From the NCBI RefSeq assembly GCF_019511445.1, contig NZ_JAEUAN010000013.1, positions 1 to 64,000 of the forward strand: 64,000 bases of DNA, read 5' to 3'. Both the position numbers and the translations under genes were made by a program. Each line of letters begins with the position of its first letter. Position 1 is the first letter of the stretch. Below the pieces are notes generated by a model. The model was not told the origin of the DNA. It saw only the letters and a program-made list of their open reading frames with translations, and did not search any database. The stretch is from Aliirhizobium wenxiniae (GTDB lineage Bacteria > Pseudomonadota > Alphaproteobacteria > Rhizobiales > Rhizobiaceae). This document shows, one piece after another, positions 36,338-46,029 of this stretch.

Positions 36338-37348
36338 TCAATGGATTGCAGCCTGGCTTTCTCTCACGCCCAGCGGCGTCTTGCCGAAGGCAAGCCTGAA
36401 CGCCTTGGTAAAATGCGACGCGCTTGAATATCCGACGTCGAAGGCAATATCGATCACGGCGCGGTTCGTGTTCTGAAGCAGTTCCCTTGCCCGCTCCAGG
36501 CGTATCTTGCGGTAGGCCGCTCCCGGGGAAAGCCCCGTCTGCTCTTCGAACAACCGCTCGAGCTGACGGCGGGAAAGCCTGACCGACTTTGCCAATCCCT
36601 CCAGCGACACATCGCCTTCCAGATTTTGCTCCATTGTAATCAGCACCGAGATGATGCGCGGATCTCTCGCTTCGACGACAAACGGTCGGCGCGCCTGCGA
36701 ATGCGTGGCAGATCTCGCCTGATCGATCTGCAGCACTTCAAGAGCATTCCTGGCTGCGTCCCGTCCGATATGACGTTGTACGAGAACGTTGGCGAGATCC
36801 GCCGAACTGCTGCCGCCGGCACAGGAACCGCGCTCGCCGTCGATATGGAAAAGCCGATCAGAGCGAACCTTCAGATCCGGAAACCGCTCGCGAAAATCCT
36901 GGTGATGGAGCCAGCTGACACAGCTCTCGTGGTTCGCCATCAGGCCGGCATCGGCCAGAATGAAGGAGCCGGTACAGACGCCGATAAGCGGCACGCCTCT
37001 GGCGGCCGCCCGTTTCAGGTAGGAGACAGTCTCGTTGTCCACCGGCTGCGACACCGAAAGAAGCCCGCCGACCACGACGATATAGTCGAAGCGGGCCGGA
37101 TCTATGAAATCCGTCGTTGGAGCAACCTGTATTCCGCAGCTGGACGTCACCATGTGCCGGGTGCTGCTGAGAACCTGCCAGTCGGCAAGAACCCTGCCGG
37201 ATCGGTCCTTCTGGTCACTGGCGAGACGCAGCGTGTCGATGAACATGGCAAACGCCGACAATGTGAACGACCGGGCAAGGATGAAACCCACCTTGAGAGG
37301 TTTTTGCGACTCTGCGGCATCCGGCCGCTTGCATTGTTCGGGCTGCAC
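36338..37348 (-). CDS. GlxA-type AraC transcriptional regulator
   Basis: This 336-residue regulator has a DJ-1/PfpI-like N-terminal domain (residues ~18-190, with nucleophile-elbow sequence GVCTGSFILADAGLM). The C-terminal AraC domain (~225-330) ends VIDIAFDVGYSSASHFTKAF. Members regulate arginine, choline/carnitine or aromatic nitrogen catabolism. It is divergent from the LysR gene at 37557 with a 208-bp spacer; its target is not evident. Confidence 0.85.
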   Translation of the reverse strand: MQPEQCKRPDAAESQKPLKVGFILARSFTLSAFAMFIDTLRLASDQKDRSGRVLADWQVLSSTRHMVTSSCGIQVAPTTDFIDPARFDYIVVVGGLLSVSQPVDNETVSYLKRAAARGVPLIGVCTGSFILADAGLMANHESCVSWLHHQDFRERFPDLKVRSDRLFHIDGERGSCAGGSSSADLANVLVQRHIGRDAARNALEVLQIDQARSATHSQARRPFVVEARDPRIISVLITMEQNLEGDVSLEGLAKSVRLSRRQLERLFEEQTGLSPGAAYRKIRLERARELLQNTNRAVIDIAFDVGYSSASHFTKAFRLAFGKTPLGVRESQAAIH

Positions 37349-37556
37349 CGATCTCTCCCTTGCTGCGGCGTCGTGCGATGCCGCGACAGATCACCTGATT
37401 TGAAAACCATGGGCAAGCAGATCGCACTCGTCAACGAAGATTGCTTGTGGCCGATCACTCTTGCGCATCCGAGCCTCTTCATGCTCTCGGCTTTGTCATT
37501 GGCGCCCAGCTATCCATGCGCTAAATCTCTCATGCACATATGCTGGAGATTAATAA

Positions 37557-38450
37557 ATGCGGCGCGATGAAATCGGCGATCTTCTGGCGTTCATGGCCGT
37601 TGCGCAAGAACGAAGCTTTACCCGCGCAGCAGCCAGAATGGGCACGTCGCAATCGTCGCTCAGCCATACGATCCGGCGCATGGAAGAGCGGATGGGCGTG
37701 CGCCTTCTCACTCGCACCACACGCAATGTCGCCCCGACCGATGCCGGCGAACAGTTGCTCGAAACGCTGCGCCCGGCCTTCGATGACATAAAAACCCGCG
37801 TCGATGCGATAAGCGCGCTCGGTGCCAAGCCCGCCGGAACCATTCGGCTGACATCGAGCCGCCAGCCAGCGGTCGGCATCGTCATGCCCGCCGCAAGCCG
37901 GCTGATGGCGGAATATCCCGACATCAATATCGAAATCTCGGTCGACCAGCGCTTCACCGATATCGTAACCGAACGTTACGATGCCGGCATCCGGCTCGGC
38001 GAGCGGGTGGAAAAGGATATGGTCGCGGTGCGCATCGGCCCGGAACTGCGCATGGTCGTTGCCGGATCACCCACCTATTTCGAGAAAAACGGCAGGCCGC
38101 TATCGCCGCATGACCTGACGCAACATGTCTGCATGAACCTTCGGCTTCCCACGCTTGGCGGCCTTTATGCGTGGGAATTTGAGAAGGATGACAGGCCGCT
38201 CAATGTGCGCGTCCAGGGTCAGTTCACCTGCAATGACGTACCCATGCTGGTCGAGGCAGCCGTCAATGGCCTCGGTCTCGTCTGCCTTCCGGACGATCAG
38301 TTCGGCAAGCTGTTCGACGAGGGAAAGCTGGAACGCGTGCTTGAGGACTGGTGCCCGCCATTCCCCGGATACCACCTCTATTATCCCAGCCGCCGTCAGG
38401 TCTCCCCCGCCTTCCGTCTGCTGATCGAAGCCTTGCGTTATCGCGACTGA
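37557..38450 (+). CDS. LysR-family transcriptional regulator
   Basis: This 297-residue LysR protein has a helix-turn-helix at residues ~5-64 (FMAVAQERSFTRAAARMGTS) and an effector domain of the CrgA/YhjC subgroup (VDQRFTDIVTERYDAGIRLG, EAAVNGLGLVCLPDDQ). It is followed by a VOC-family gene in the same direction after about 230 bp. The closest group often regulates NAD(P)H-dependent quinone or enone reductases, and one (OYE) lies nearby at 39687. Confidence 0.86.
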   Translation: MRRDEIGDLLAFMAVAQERSFTRAAARMGTSQSSLSHTIRRMEERMGVRLLTRTTRNVAPTDAGEQLLETLRPAFDDIKTRVDAISALGAKPAGTIRLTSSRQPAVGIVMPAASRLMAEYPDINIEISVDQRFTDIVTERYDAGIRLGERVEKDMVAVRIGPELRMVVAGSPTYFEKNGRPLSPHDLTQHVCMNLRLPTLGGLYAWEFEKDDRPLNVRVQGQFTCNDVPMLVEAAVNGLGLVCLPDDQFGKLFDEGKLERVLEDWCPPFPGYHLYYPSRRQVSPAFRLLIEALRYRD

Positions 38451-38501
38451 AAGACCGAAATTTTTGAGGGACTTAATAACACGCCGCACGCGGTGTCATG
38501 G

Positions 38502-38521
38502 CTGGAACACGATTGTTCCAG
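38502..38521. promoter_or_regulatory. 20-bp palindrome upstream of the VOC gene
   Basis: CTGGAACA-CGAT-TGTTCCAG is a perfect 8-bp inverted repeat with a 4-base centre, located about 158 bp before the VOC-protein start and 52 bp after the LysR stop. No T-run follows, so an operator is more likely than a terminator. Confidence 0.45.
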
Positions 38522-38678
38522 ACGCCCCGGGCCCGCAAAGAAACTTCCGCACCTGCCCTGAAAATAGAATAGCAAATCGGTAGAAATTCAGCAGGACCGG
38601 ATAGGCTCACAACCATCGATCAATCGCTCGGCCGGCCTGCCGCCGACGGGTAAATCCTTCAAGTCGATGAGGAAAATC

Positions 38679-39536
38679 ATGTCCCACCCCGTGCTCGGCG
38701 TGGATCACAGCTATCTGCTGGTCAATGATCTCGATGACAGCGCCGAACGTTACCGCCGCCTTGGCTTCACGCTTTCTCCCCGCGGGCGTCACAGTCCGCA
38801 AAAGGGATCGGCCAACTACACGATCATCTTTCAGGATGACTATCTGGAGCTTCTTGGACTGGTCGCCGAGACCGAACTCAACGCGCCACAGCGCAAGACG
38901 CTCACGACCTATGGCCAGGGCCTGCAGGCGATTGCCAATCGCACCGCAAGTGCGGACGCGGCCAAGCCGGCGCTTGCCGAACTCGGCATCCGGACGGGAG
39001 AGATCAGCGCGTTTTCACGTCCACTCCCCCTGCCCGGCGGCGGCGAAGGCATTGCCGTCTTCAGGACATTGGGCTTCGATCCTGGCCAAGTTCCACTCGG
39101 ACATTTCTTCCTCTGCCAGCACGAAACGCGCGACATGGTGTGGAGACCGGAACTGCAGGATCATGCCAATGGCGCGATCGGCCTCGGCGGCATAACCGGC
39201 ATCAGCGACGATCCGCGCAAGACGGCGGAAACCTATGCAAGCTTCTATGCCGCAGGCCGTGTCGAGGAAATTGAAGGCGGCTTTCGCGTCGAAACCGGCC
39301 AGAATTCGGCACCGCTGTTCTTCTTCGAGCCGGCAGCGATTGCCGGGCTTTACCCCGGTCTCGATATTGCCGGGACGCCAGCAAATGGCTTTGCCGTGCT
39401 GCGCATTCGGGTGAAGGATCGGAAAAAGACAGCGGAGCTGCTTACCGCACAGGGCATCGCATCCATCAGGACATCCGCCGGCGGCATCGCCGTTTCGCCG
39501 GAAGATGCCAGCGGCGCGGTGGTAGAATTCATCTGA
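38679..39536 (+). CDS. VOC/glyoxalase-like domain protein
   Basis: This 285-residue protein opens VLGVDHSYLLVNDLDDSAER and contains a paired glyoxalase-like fold with a second half from ~residue 130 (GHFFLCQHETRDMVW, NGFAVLRIRVKDRKKTAELL). ATG 38679 is chosen over 38667 because GAGGA lies at correct spacing. Family members include ring-cleavage dioxygenases, lyases and antibiotic-binding proteins; nothing here identifies the reaction. Confidence 0.7.
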   Translation: MSHPVLGVDHSYLLVNDLDDSAERYRRLGFTLSPRGRHSPQKGSANYTIIFQDDYLELLGLVAETELNAPQRKTLTTYGQGLQAIANRTASADAAKPALAELGIRTGEISAFSRPLPLPGGGEGIAVFRTLGFDPGQVPLGHFFLCQHETRDMVWRPELQDHANGAIGLGGITGISDDPRKTAETYASFYAAGRVEEIEGGFRVETGQNSAPLFFFEPAAIAGLYPGLDIAGTPANGFAVLRIRVKDRKKTAELLTAQGIASIRTSAGGIAVSPEDASGAVVEFI

Positions 39537-39686
39537 GCGCGCTCGGCAACCGCCGCCGTCAACCGTGTCCACACACCCGGTGATCAAGGCCGCCATCGGC
39601 TTCCGGATCAGCCAGAGAAAATGCGAAAGGTCTACGAGAACCTGCGGCCGTCCACCAAGGAAGGCCACAGGACTTTTCTTCATCAC

Positions 39687-40790
39687 TTACGCCTTGAACA
39701 GCGACTTCAGCGTCGAAGGCTGGCTGCGGTGGTATTGCGGCGCAGCCGATACCTCGCCACCGAGAGCCGCAGCGGCATGCCAGGGCCAGCGAGGATCATA
39801 GAGGATCGTGCGGGCCAGACCGACGAGATCGGCATCACCCGTCGCAACGATCGCTTCCGCCTGCGATGGTTCGGTAATCAAGCCGACGGCCACGACCGGC
39901 ATCTTCACCGCAGCTTTCACAGCTCGCGCGAAAGGCACCTGATAGCTCGGCGACACGGGGATTTTCTGATCGACATGTAAGCCGCCGGTCGAGACGTTGA
40001 TCGCATCGCAACCGCGCTGATCGAGAGCCTTGGCGAATTCGATCGTCTCCTCGAGGTTCCAGCCGCCGTCATACCAGTCGGTCGCAGAGACGCGAACCGA
40101 AACCACCTTGTCTGCCGGGAAAGCAGCCCGCACCGCATCGAACACTTCCAGCGGGAAGCGCATGCGGTTTTCGAGGCTTCCGCCATATTCGTCGGTCCGC
40201 TGGTTGGCGAGCGGCGACAGGAAGGAATGCAGCAGATAGCCGTGCGCGGCATGGATCTGCACCGCATCGATGCCGATACGCGCGGCGCGAATTGCCGCCT
40301 GGACAAAGGCGTCGCGGATTTCGTTCATCCGCTCACGGGAAAGCTCGGTCGGCACCGTATCCGTCGATTTGAACGGAACCGCAGACGGCGCCTCGGTCTG
40401 CCACCCGTCCTTGTGGTCGACCGGAAGCTGCGCTCCGCCAAGCCACGGCAGGTTTGACGACGCCTTGCGCCCGGCATGGGCAAGCTGAACCGCGATCGGA
40501 ATGTTCGACCATTTGCGGATGCTCTCCAGCGTCCGGCGCATCGCCTGTTCCGTTGCGTCATCATAGAGACCCACATCGGCATAACTTATGCGGCCTTCGG
40601 GAACGACGGCCGTCGCCTCGATCGTCAGGAGACCGGCACCGGACAGAGCCAGTTGTCCTAGATGGATGAGATGCCAGTCGGTCATGCACCCGTCCACGGC
40701 GGAATAGGTGCACATCGGGGCGATGGTGATGCGGTTCTCAAGCTCGAAATTGCGGATCTTGAACGGTGTGAAAAGCTGTGGCTGAGGCAT
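39687..40790 (-). CDS. Old Yellow Enzyme-type NADH:flavin oxidoreductase (YqjM/XenA class)
   Basis: This 367-residue FMN-dependent ene-reductase has the YqjM-class Cys in APMCTYSAVDG (~residue 25), the paired active-site residues near LAHAGRKAS, and IHAAHGYLLHSFLSPLANQR plus RTDEYGGSLENRMRF. ATG 40790 gives the standard class N-terminus; 40832 is an alternative. It is divergent from an ArsR regulator, with duplicated CATACCTAT operators between. Likely substrates are electrophilic alkenes or nitro compounds. Confidence 0.9.
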   Translation of the reverse strand: MPQPQLFTPFKIRNFELENRITIAPMCTYSAVDGCMTDWHLIHLGQLALSGAGLLTIEATAVVPEGRISYADVGLYDDATEQAMRRTLESIRKWSNIPIAVQLAHAGRKASSNLPWLGGAQLPVDHKDGWQTEAPSAVPFKSTDTVPTELSRERMNEIRDAFVQAAIRAARIGIDAVQIHAAHGYLLHSFLSPLANQRTDEYGGSLENRMRFPLEVFDAVRAAFPADKVVSVRVSATDWYDGGWNLEETIEFAKALDQRGCDAINVSTGGLHVDQKIPVSPSYQVPFARAVKAAVKMPVVAVGLITEPSQAEAIVATGDADLVGLARTILYDPRWPWHAAAALGGEVSAAPQYHRSQPSTLKSLFKA

Positions 40791-40894
40791 GGCGCTCACT
40801 TTCGGTATGATAGGGTTCGGCGCCATATTCAACGACGGGGCGCCGCTTTCTGCTTGTAGATTCGACCGATATCCGCAGGTGCTATAGAAGTGCT

Positions 40895-40950
40895 GGTATG
40901 GCGTAAGGCATACCTATGCCTCCAAAAGGTATGCGTCAAGACATACCTAT
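40895..40950. promoter_or_regulatory. Duplicated operator for the ArsR-type regulator
   Basis: Two near-identical units, GGTATG-N8-CATACCTAT (from 40895) and GGTATG-N8-CATACCTAT (from 40928), are spaced 33 bp apart, about three helical turns. Between them the palindrome AGGCATACCTATGCCT (40906-40921) overlaps the first unit. They occupy the short spacer between the OYE gene and the ArsR gene. Confidence 0.7.
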
Positions 40951-40988
40951 TACTTGCGTCGAGATGCCAATTTTCGTAGATTTATCCC

Positions 40989-41348
40989 ATGCCAGAACTG
41001 CTCCCTCAACCAGCACGGGACGAGATCGACCTCAGCATCGTCTTTTCGACGCTGTCAGACCCGCTTCGCCGCACTGCGATTGCAATCCTCGCGAGCTTGC
41101 CGGACTGCACGGAACGCAATTGCGTATCCTTCGGCTTCCCTGTGGCCAAGGCCTCGCTGACCCATCATTTCAAGATCCTGCGCGAAGCCGGCTTGATCAG
41201 CCAGATCGATTACGGAAATCGTCGCGCATCCTCGCTTCGCCGAGACGATATCGAATCCCGGTTCCCCGGCCTTCTTGCCATGCTGGTAAAGGAGCTTGAG
41301 CAAGCCGGCGGCACTGAAAAGGCAGTCACGTCCGCCGGCAAGCGCTGA
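40989..41348 (+). CDS. ArsR-family transcriptional regulator
   Basis: This 119-residue winged-helix protein has FSTLSDPLRRTAIAILASLP (residues ~19-38) and the recognition helix region KASLTHHFKILREAGLI (~54-70). The metal-binding ELCVCDL motif of arsenic sensors is not present, so it probably senses an organic or redox signal. It is divergent from the OYE gene and presumably represses it through the repeated CATACC sites. Confidence 0.88.
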   Translation: MPELLPQPARDEIDLSIVFSTLSDPLRRTAIAILASLPDCTERNCVSFGFPVAKASLTHHFKILREAGLISQIDYGNRRASSLRRDDIESRFPGLLAMLVKELEQAGGTEKAVTSAGKR

Positions 41349-41443
41349 TTTTGATGCAGTCGAAAGCCGGCAATTCTTTTAGCTACGCTGGCCCCCGTCC
41401 GGCATGGTCCCCACCAGCGGTTCAACAGCCCTGAAACGACAAC

Positions 41444-41472
41444 GGCCCGGGAAGGTATTGCCTTCCCGGGCC
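41444..41472 (-). terminator. Terminator hairpin after acnB
   Basis: A perfect 12-bp stem GGCCCGGGAAGG/CCTTCCCGGGCC with a 5-nt loop lies 29 bp beyond the acnB stop, followed on the minus strand by GTTGTCGTTT. It may also serve the converging ArsR gene. Confidence 0.75.
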
Positions 41473-41500
41473 GAAGTTTATCAGGCTTTGAGCCTAACTC

Positions 41501-44290
41501 TTAGTAGTGGACCGACAGGCTGTCGATCGGTGTCGTCTTCGGCGGCGCGAACTTCGTCAGGTTGATGCCTTCGACCGCGACGCGATATTCCTCGATGCTC
41601 GGCGTACGGCCGAGGATCGCGGAGAGCACGACCAGCGGGGTGGAAGCGAGCAGCGATTCACCCTTCTTCTCGGCGGTGTCTTCAACAACGCGCCCCTGGA
41701 ACAGACGGGTCGAGGTTGCGAGAACCGTATCGCCCTTCTCTGCCTTTTCCTGGTTGCCCATGCAAAGGTTGCAACCCGGACGCTCGAGATAGAGAATGTT
41801 CTCGTATTCGGTGCGGTTGGTCGTCTTCGGCTTCACGTCGTCGAATTCGAAGCCCGAATATTTCTGCAGGATTTCCCAGTCACCTTCGGCCTTCAGCTCG
41901 TCGATGATGTTGTAGGTCGGTGCTGCAACGACGAGCGGTGCCTTGAACTCGACCTTGCCTTCTGCCTTTTCGAGGTTCTTCAGCATCTGGGCAACGATCT
42001 TGATGTCGCCCTTGTGAACCATGCAGGAACCGACAAAGCCGAGGTCGACCTTCTTGGTACCACCGTAATAGGAAACCGGACGGATCGTATCATGGGTGTA
42101 GCGGCGCGAGACGTCGGCATTGTTGACGTCCGGGTCGGCAATCATCGGCTCGTCGATCAGGTCGAGATCGACCACGACTTCGGCGAAATACTTCGCATTG
42201 TCGTCCGGCTTCAGCGCCGGCTTTGCGCCGGAGCGGATTTCGGCGATGCGGGCATCGGCCTTGTCGATCAGACCCTTGAGCGTCTGGGCGGCATTGTCCA
42301 TGCCCTTGTCGATCATGATCTGGATGCGCGACTTGGCGATTTCCAGACTTTCGATCAGCGTCTCGTCCTCGGAGATACAGATCGACGCCTTGGCCTTCAT
42401 TTCGGCCGTCCAGTCGGTGAAGGTGAAGGCCTGGTCGGCAAGCAGCGTGCCGATATGGACTTCGATGATACGGCCCTGGAAGACGTTGTCGCCATGCTGC
42501 TTGAGCATCTGCGCCTGGGTGGCATGCACCACGTCGCGGAAATCCATGTAAGGCTGCATCGTGCCCTTGAAGGTCACCTTGACCGACTGCGGGATCGGCA
42601 TGGTGGCCTCACCCGTGGCAAGCGCCAGAGCAACGGTACCGGAGTCCGCGCCGAAAGCGACGCCCTTCGACATGCGGGTATGGCTGTCGCCGCCGATGAT
42701 GATCGCCCAGTCGTCCACGGTGATGTCGTTCAGCACCTTGTGGATGACGTCGGTCATCGAATGATAGACGCCCTTCGGGTCACGCGCGGTGATGACGCCG
42801 AAATTGTTCATGAACGACATCAGCTTCGGAATGTTGACTTGGGCCTTCTTGTCCCAGACGGATGCCGTGTGGCAGCCCGACTGATAGGCGCCGTCGACCA
42901 GCGGCGAAATGACGGTTGCCGCCATCGCTTCCAGTTCCTGCGCGGTCATCAGACCGGTCGTGTCCTGCGAACCAACAATGTTGACGGTGACGCGAACGTC
43001 GGAACCGGCATGCAGAACCTTGCCCGGCGTCACGCCGACGGCATTGCGGTTGAAGATCTTTTCAACCGCCGTCAGGCCCTGGCCTTCCAGCGAGATTTCC
43101 TTGTTCGGCGCGAAAACCGGCGTTGCCTCGACGCCGAGCGTCTGGGCCGCGAACGTCTGCAGCTTCTTGCCGAAGACGATGGCGTAGGACGAACCCGCCT
43201 TCATGAATTCCGCCTTCTGCGGCGTGAAGGAAGAAGCGATATCGACCAGCTCTTCGCCGTTTTCGTCGCGCAGCTTCTTGTTCTTGGCATCGATCTTCAG
43301 GACCGTACCGGTCTCGACCGAGTATTTCTGCTCAAGAATCGGGTTGCCGTCATTGTTGAGGATCGGCTTACCGTTCTCGTCGAGCTTCTTGACCCAGTTC
43401 TTCAGGTTGATGCCGATACCGCCGGTCACGTCGACCGTGGTCGCGAAGATCGGCGAAATGCCGTTGGTGCCGGCGACGACCGGCGCAAAGTTGACGAAGG
43501 GAACATAGGGGCTGGACTGCTTGCCGGTCCAGAGTGCGACGTTGTTGACGCCGGACATGCGCGACGAGCCGACGCCCATCGTGCCCTTTTCGGCGATCAT
43601 CATCACCCGCTTGTCCGGATGCTGCTTCTGAAGCGCGACGATTTCCGCCTGCGCTTCCGGGGTGATCATACACTGACCATGCAGCTGGCGGTCGGAGCGC
43701 GAATGCGCCTGGTTGCCCGGCGACAGAAGGTCGGTCGAGATATCGCCTTCGGCGGCGATGAAGGTAACGACCTTGATCTCGTCTTCGACGTCGGGAAGCT
43801 TGGTGAAGAACTCGGCCTTGGCGTAGCTTTCCAGCACGTCCTTGGCAACCGCGTTGCCGGCCTTGTAGGCATCGCGCAGACGGAACATATCGGCGTCATA
43901 GAGGAAGACCTGCGTCTTCAGGACGTCGCCGGCAGCCTTGGCGTTTGCCGCGTCATCGCCGAGCGCGATGTCGAGCAGCACTTCGACCGAAGGACCGCCC
44001 TTCATGTGCGACAAGAGTTCCAGCGCGAAGGTCGGGGTGATTTCAGGAACGACCGTTTCGCCGAGAATGATCTTCTTCAGGAAGGCGGCCTTGACGCCGG
44101 CAGCGCTCGTCGTGCCCGGCAGCGTATTGTAGATGAAGAATTTCAGAGCGTCCGCGCGATGCTCGTTACCGGCATCCTCGATCAATGTGATGATTTCAGC
44201 GGTCAGCGCGCCATCATCGATCGGCTTGGGGGCAAGCCCCTGGGGTTCTCTGCTTTTAATTTCTGCCAGGTATTCGGAATACAGGTTCAT
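41501..44290 (-). CDS. acnB: Aconitate hydratase B
   Basis: This 929-residue enzyme interconverts citrate and isocitrate in the TCA cycle. It has the AcnB order: N-terminal HEAT-like domain, swivel domain, then catalytic domains. The [4Fe-4S] cysteines are in VGSCMVHKGD (~residue 690) and PGCNLCMGNQ. The start at 44290 (MNLYSEYLAEIKSREPQGL) is preferred to a 41-residue longer form. In rhizobia AcnA is the common housekeeping form, so a second, B-type enzyme here may be an auxiliary copy. Confidence 0.95.
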   Translation of the reverse strand: MNLYSEYLAEIKSREPQGLAPKPIDDGALTAEIITLIEDAGNEHRADALKFFIYNTLPGTTSAAGVKAAFLKKIILGETVVPEITPTFALELLSHMKGGPSVEVLLDIALGDDAANAKAAGDVLKTQVFLYDADMFRLRDAYKAGNAVAKDVLESYAKAEFFTKLPDVEDEIKVVTFIAAEGDISTDLLSPGNQAHSRSDRQLHGQCMITPEAQAEIVALQKQHPDKRVMMIAEKGTMGVGSSRMSGVNNVALWTGKQSSPYVPFVNFAPVVAGTNGISPIFATTVDVTGGIGINLKNWVKKLDENGKPILNNDGNPILEQKYSVETGTVLKIDAKNKKLRDENGEELVDIASSFTPQKAEFMKAGSSYAIVFGKKLQTFAAQTLGVEATPVFAPNKEISLEGQGLTAVEKIFNRNAVGVTPGKVLHAGSDVRVTVNIVGSQDTTGLMTAQELEAMAATVISPLVDGAYQSGCHTASVWDKKAQVNIPKLMSFMNNFGVITARDPKGVYHSMTDVIHKVLNDITVDDWAIIIGGDSHTRMSKGVAFGADSGTVALALATGEATMPIPQSVKVTFKGTMQPYMDFRDVVHATQAQMLKQHGDNVFQGRIIEVHIGTLLADQAFTFTDWTAEMKAKASICISEDETLIESLEIAKSRIQIMIDKGMDNAAQTLKGLIDKADARIAEIRSGAKPALKPDDNAKYFAEVVVDLDLIDEPMIADPDVNNADVSRRYTHDTIRPVSYYGGTKKVDLGFVGSCMVHKGDIKIVAQMLKNLEKAEGKVEFKAPLVVAAPTYNIIDELKAEGDWEILQKYSGFEFDDVKPKTTNRTEYENILYLERPGCNLCMGNQEKAEKGDTVLATSTRLFQGRVVEDTAEKKGESLLASTPLVVLSAILGRTPSIEEYRVAVEGINLTKFAPPKTTPIDSLSVHY

Positions 44291-44564
44291 CACAGTCCCA
44301 ACGTCATTAGTTTTTGGCGCTGAAACGCAGCACCACCGAACGGTATCGTCAGACGGCCCAAGGCCTTCGGGTTTGGAGTACGTCAACCGAGCCCGTGTGA
44401 CAAGATACCGCATTTCAGTAAATGTAGTACTTCGGCTTCAGCGTTCAAAGGCTGACGATGACCGAGGGCGTTCATAATCGATCGGAGCTTCGGAAGCCAT
44501 AGTTTTCAGCGCAAACAGCGAAACTGAGCGTCAGCATTTCTCGACTGTAAATCTCGAGTTTTTC

Positions 44565-45341
44565 TCAACGGTCGAACATGTCCTGCCATTGCTTTTCGCC
44601 GACAAGGCAATCGCTCCTGGCCGGTTTGTCGGCAATGCGTCTGATCTGCGGTTGCGGCTCGATCCCGCTGACTTCCATCACCAGCTTGCGGCGAACCGCG
44701 ACACCGAAATCCTCGATTTTGTGTACCGGCAGGACGAAAGAGCCTGGACCGCCCGCAACGCAATCGCTGTAATACTGATCCAGCTTGCCAGGCGTTCCCG
44801 AAGGTCTGAGCATGATGGCGAGGCCATTGATGACGATACCCGCCTCGACTGCCTTGTCACGCGCCGGCGCCACCGGGCTGCCCGAGTTGTTCGGTCCGTC
44901 ACCGGAAACATCGATCACCTGCCGAAGACCGTGATAGGAATTGGAGACCAGCATGGTCGCGCCCTGCACGATCGCGGCCGAAATCGATGTACGCCGCTGC
45001 ATCTCGACAGGCCGCGCCTCGACCTTGTTGGCGAAGGCGATCGCATCCTCTTCGGTCTCGATCACCTGCCAGTCGATCACCGACCCCTGCACGACATCGC
45101 CTGCCCATTCGAAATAACTGATGGCGATCCGCCCCGTCAGCCCGTTCTTGACCGCATCGATGAACTCCTTGTGCTTGAGGGCGGAGACATACCCTTCGCG
45201 CTGGATGCGGGCTTCTTCCGTGTCCATGGATCGGGATGTGTCGACCGCAAGCACGAGTTCGACATCAACCTCCTGCCCGCCTTGCACGATTGCGGCATTC
45301 GACGCGGAAAGGGTCATTAACATTGCAAGTGTCGTGAGCAT
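44565..45341 (-). CDS. DUF1194 exported von Willebrand-type protein
   Basis: This 258-residue protein has a signal peptide MLTTLAMLMTLSASNA. A DUF1194 vWA-like domain follows, with an intact MIDAS-type motif LAVDTSRSMD and later VIDVSGDGPNNSG and GIVINGLAIM. The ATG at 45341 puts the signal sequence at the N-terminus; a start up to 96 bases earlier is possible. The family is common in rhizobia and of unknown function. It is transcribed in the same direction as acnB but 274 bp upstream. Confidence 0.82.
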   Translation of the reverse strand: MLTTLAMLMTLSASNAAIVQGGQEVDVELVLAVDTSRSMDTEEARIQREGYVSALKHKEFIDAVKNGLTGRIAISYFEWAGDVVQGSVIDWQVIETEEDAIAFANKVEARPVEMQRRTSISAAIVQGATMLVSNSYHGLRQVIDVSGDGPNNSGSPVAPARDKAVEAGIVINGLAIMLRPSGTPGKLDQYYSDCVAGGPGSFVLPVHKIEDFGVAVRRKLVMEVSGIEPQPQIRRIADKPARSDCLVGEKQWQDMFDR

Positions 45342-45451
45342 GGCAATCCATTCACTGCAGTGTCGATTGCCGGACTGTAACACAGGATATTGCCGGAGCG
45401 ATCCCCTTCCCTCACGCGGGAACATCGCTCGGCTCAAATTTCAGTGATGCC

Positions 45452-45694
45452 TTATTCAGCAGCAGCCGGATAAGGCCCATCCTTCATCGCCTCGATCAGG
45501 CATTCCATGATCGCCGCTCGAAGCGCATAGGTGTTGGCGCTTGTCTGTTTCCGATCCAGGCTCTGGGCGGCCTCCACGAGCCGCATGCCCTGATGCACCA
45601 CGATCTGGTGCGCGCGGTTCATGGCCCAGTGTTCGATTGAACTGCCATGATCAAGTACATGACTATGTGCGCTCAATGTAACCTCGCTCATCAT
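45452..45694 (-). CDS. Small hypothetical protein
   Basis: This is an 80-residue open frame with a plausible soluble helical product (GMRLVEAAQSLDRKQTSANT, LRAAIMECLIEAMKDG). I do not recognise a family. No clear ribosome binding site precedes the double ATG. It lies 110 bp upstream of the DUF1194 gene in the same direction. Confidence 0.4.
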   Translation of the reverse strand: MMSEVTLSAHSHVLDHGSSIEHWAMNRAHQIVVHQGMRLVEAAQSLDRKQTSANTYALRAAIMECLIEAMKDGPYPAAAE

Positions 45695-46029
45695 CAGCGT
45701 TTACTGCGAATCATCTCGCTGGGCCGATGCTAATACAGGTTCATGTTCGCGTGAATCCTCAACGTCTCACAGTATTGTCAAAACTCAAGAAAAACCGAGA
45801 TTTTTCAATGACACCAAGGTTTCATTGGTAAAAAATCATCCTTAAACATATGACTCTATCGCATTTTGAATGCTTTCTGCAATCATGGCAGGTATTTCCC
45901 GGAGATACGCTCGGCATCCTTGGTTTTCTGCTTGTCTCCAAATGACGGGCCAGGATCGATCGGTCGAAAATTCTGATTTCTGGTCTCCCTTCCTCAACAT
46001 CTTTCCCCGCCGGCAAGCAAAGCAACATC
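45695..46029. other. Intergenic region
   Basis: This stretch is relatively A/T-rich (45760-45860 especially), with no coding sequence I can support. It probably contains the promoter of the small gene at 45452 and the 3' end of the carnitine transcript. Confidence 0.5.

Noticed and set aside
41507-44323. 938-codon plus-strand open frame opposite acnB
   Set aside because: It is the antisense shadow of acnB in high-GC DNA, with a composition rich in Arg/Asp/His and no family resemblance.
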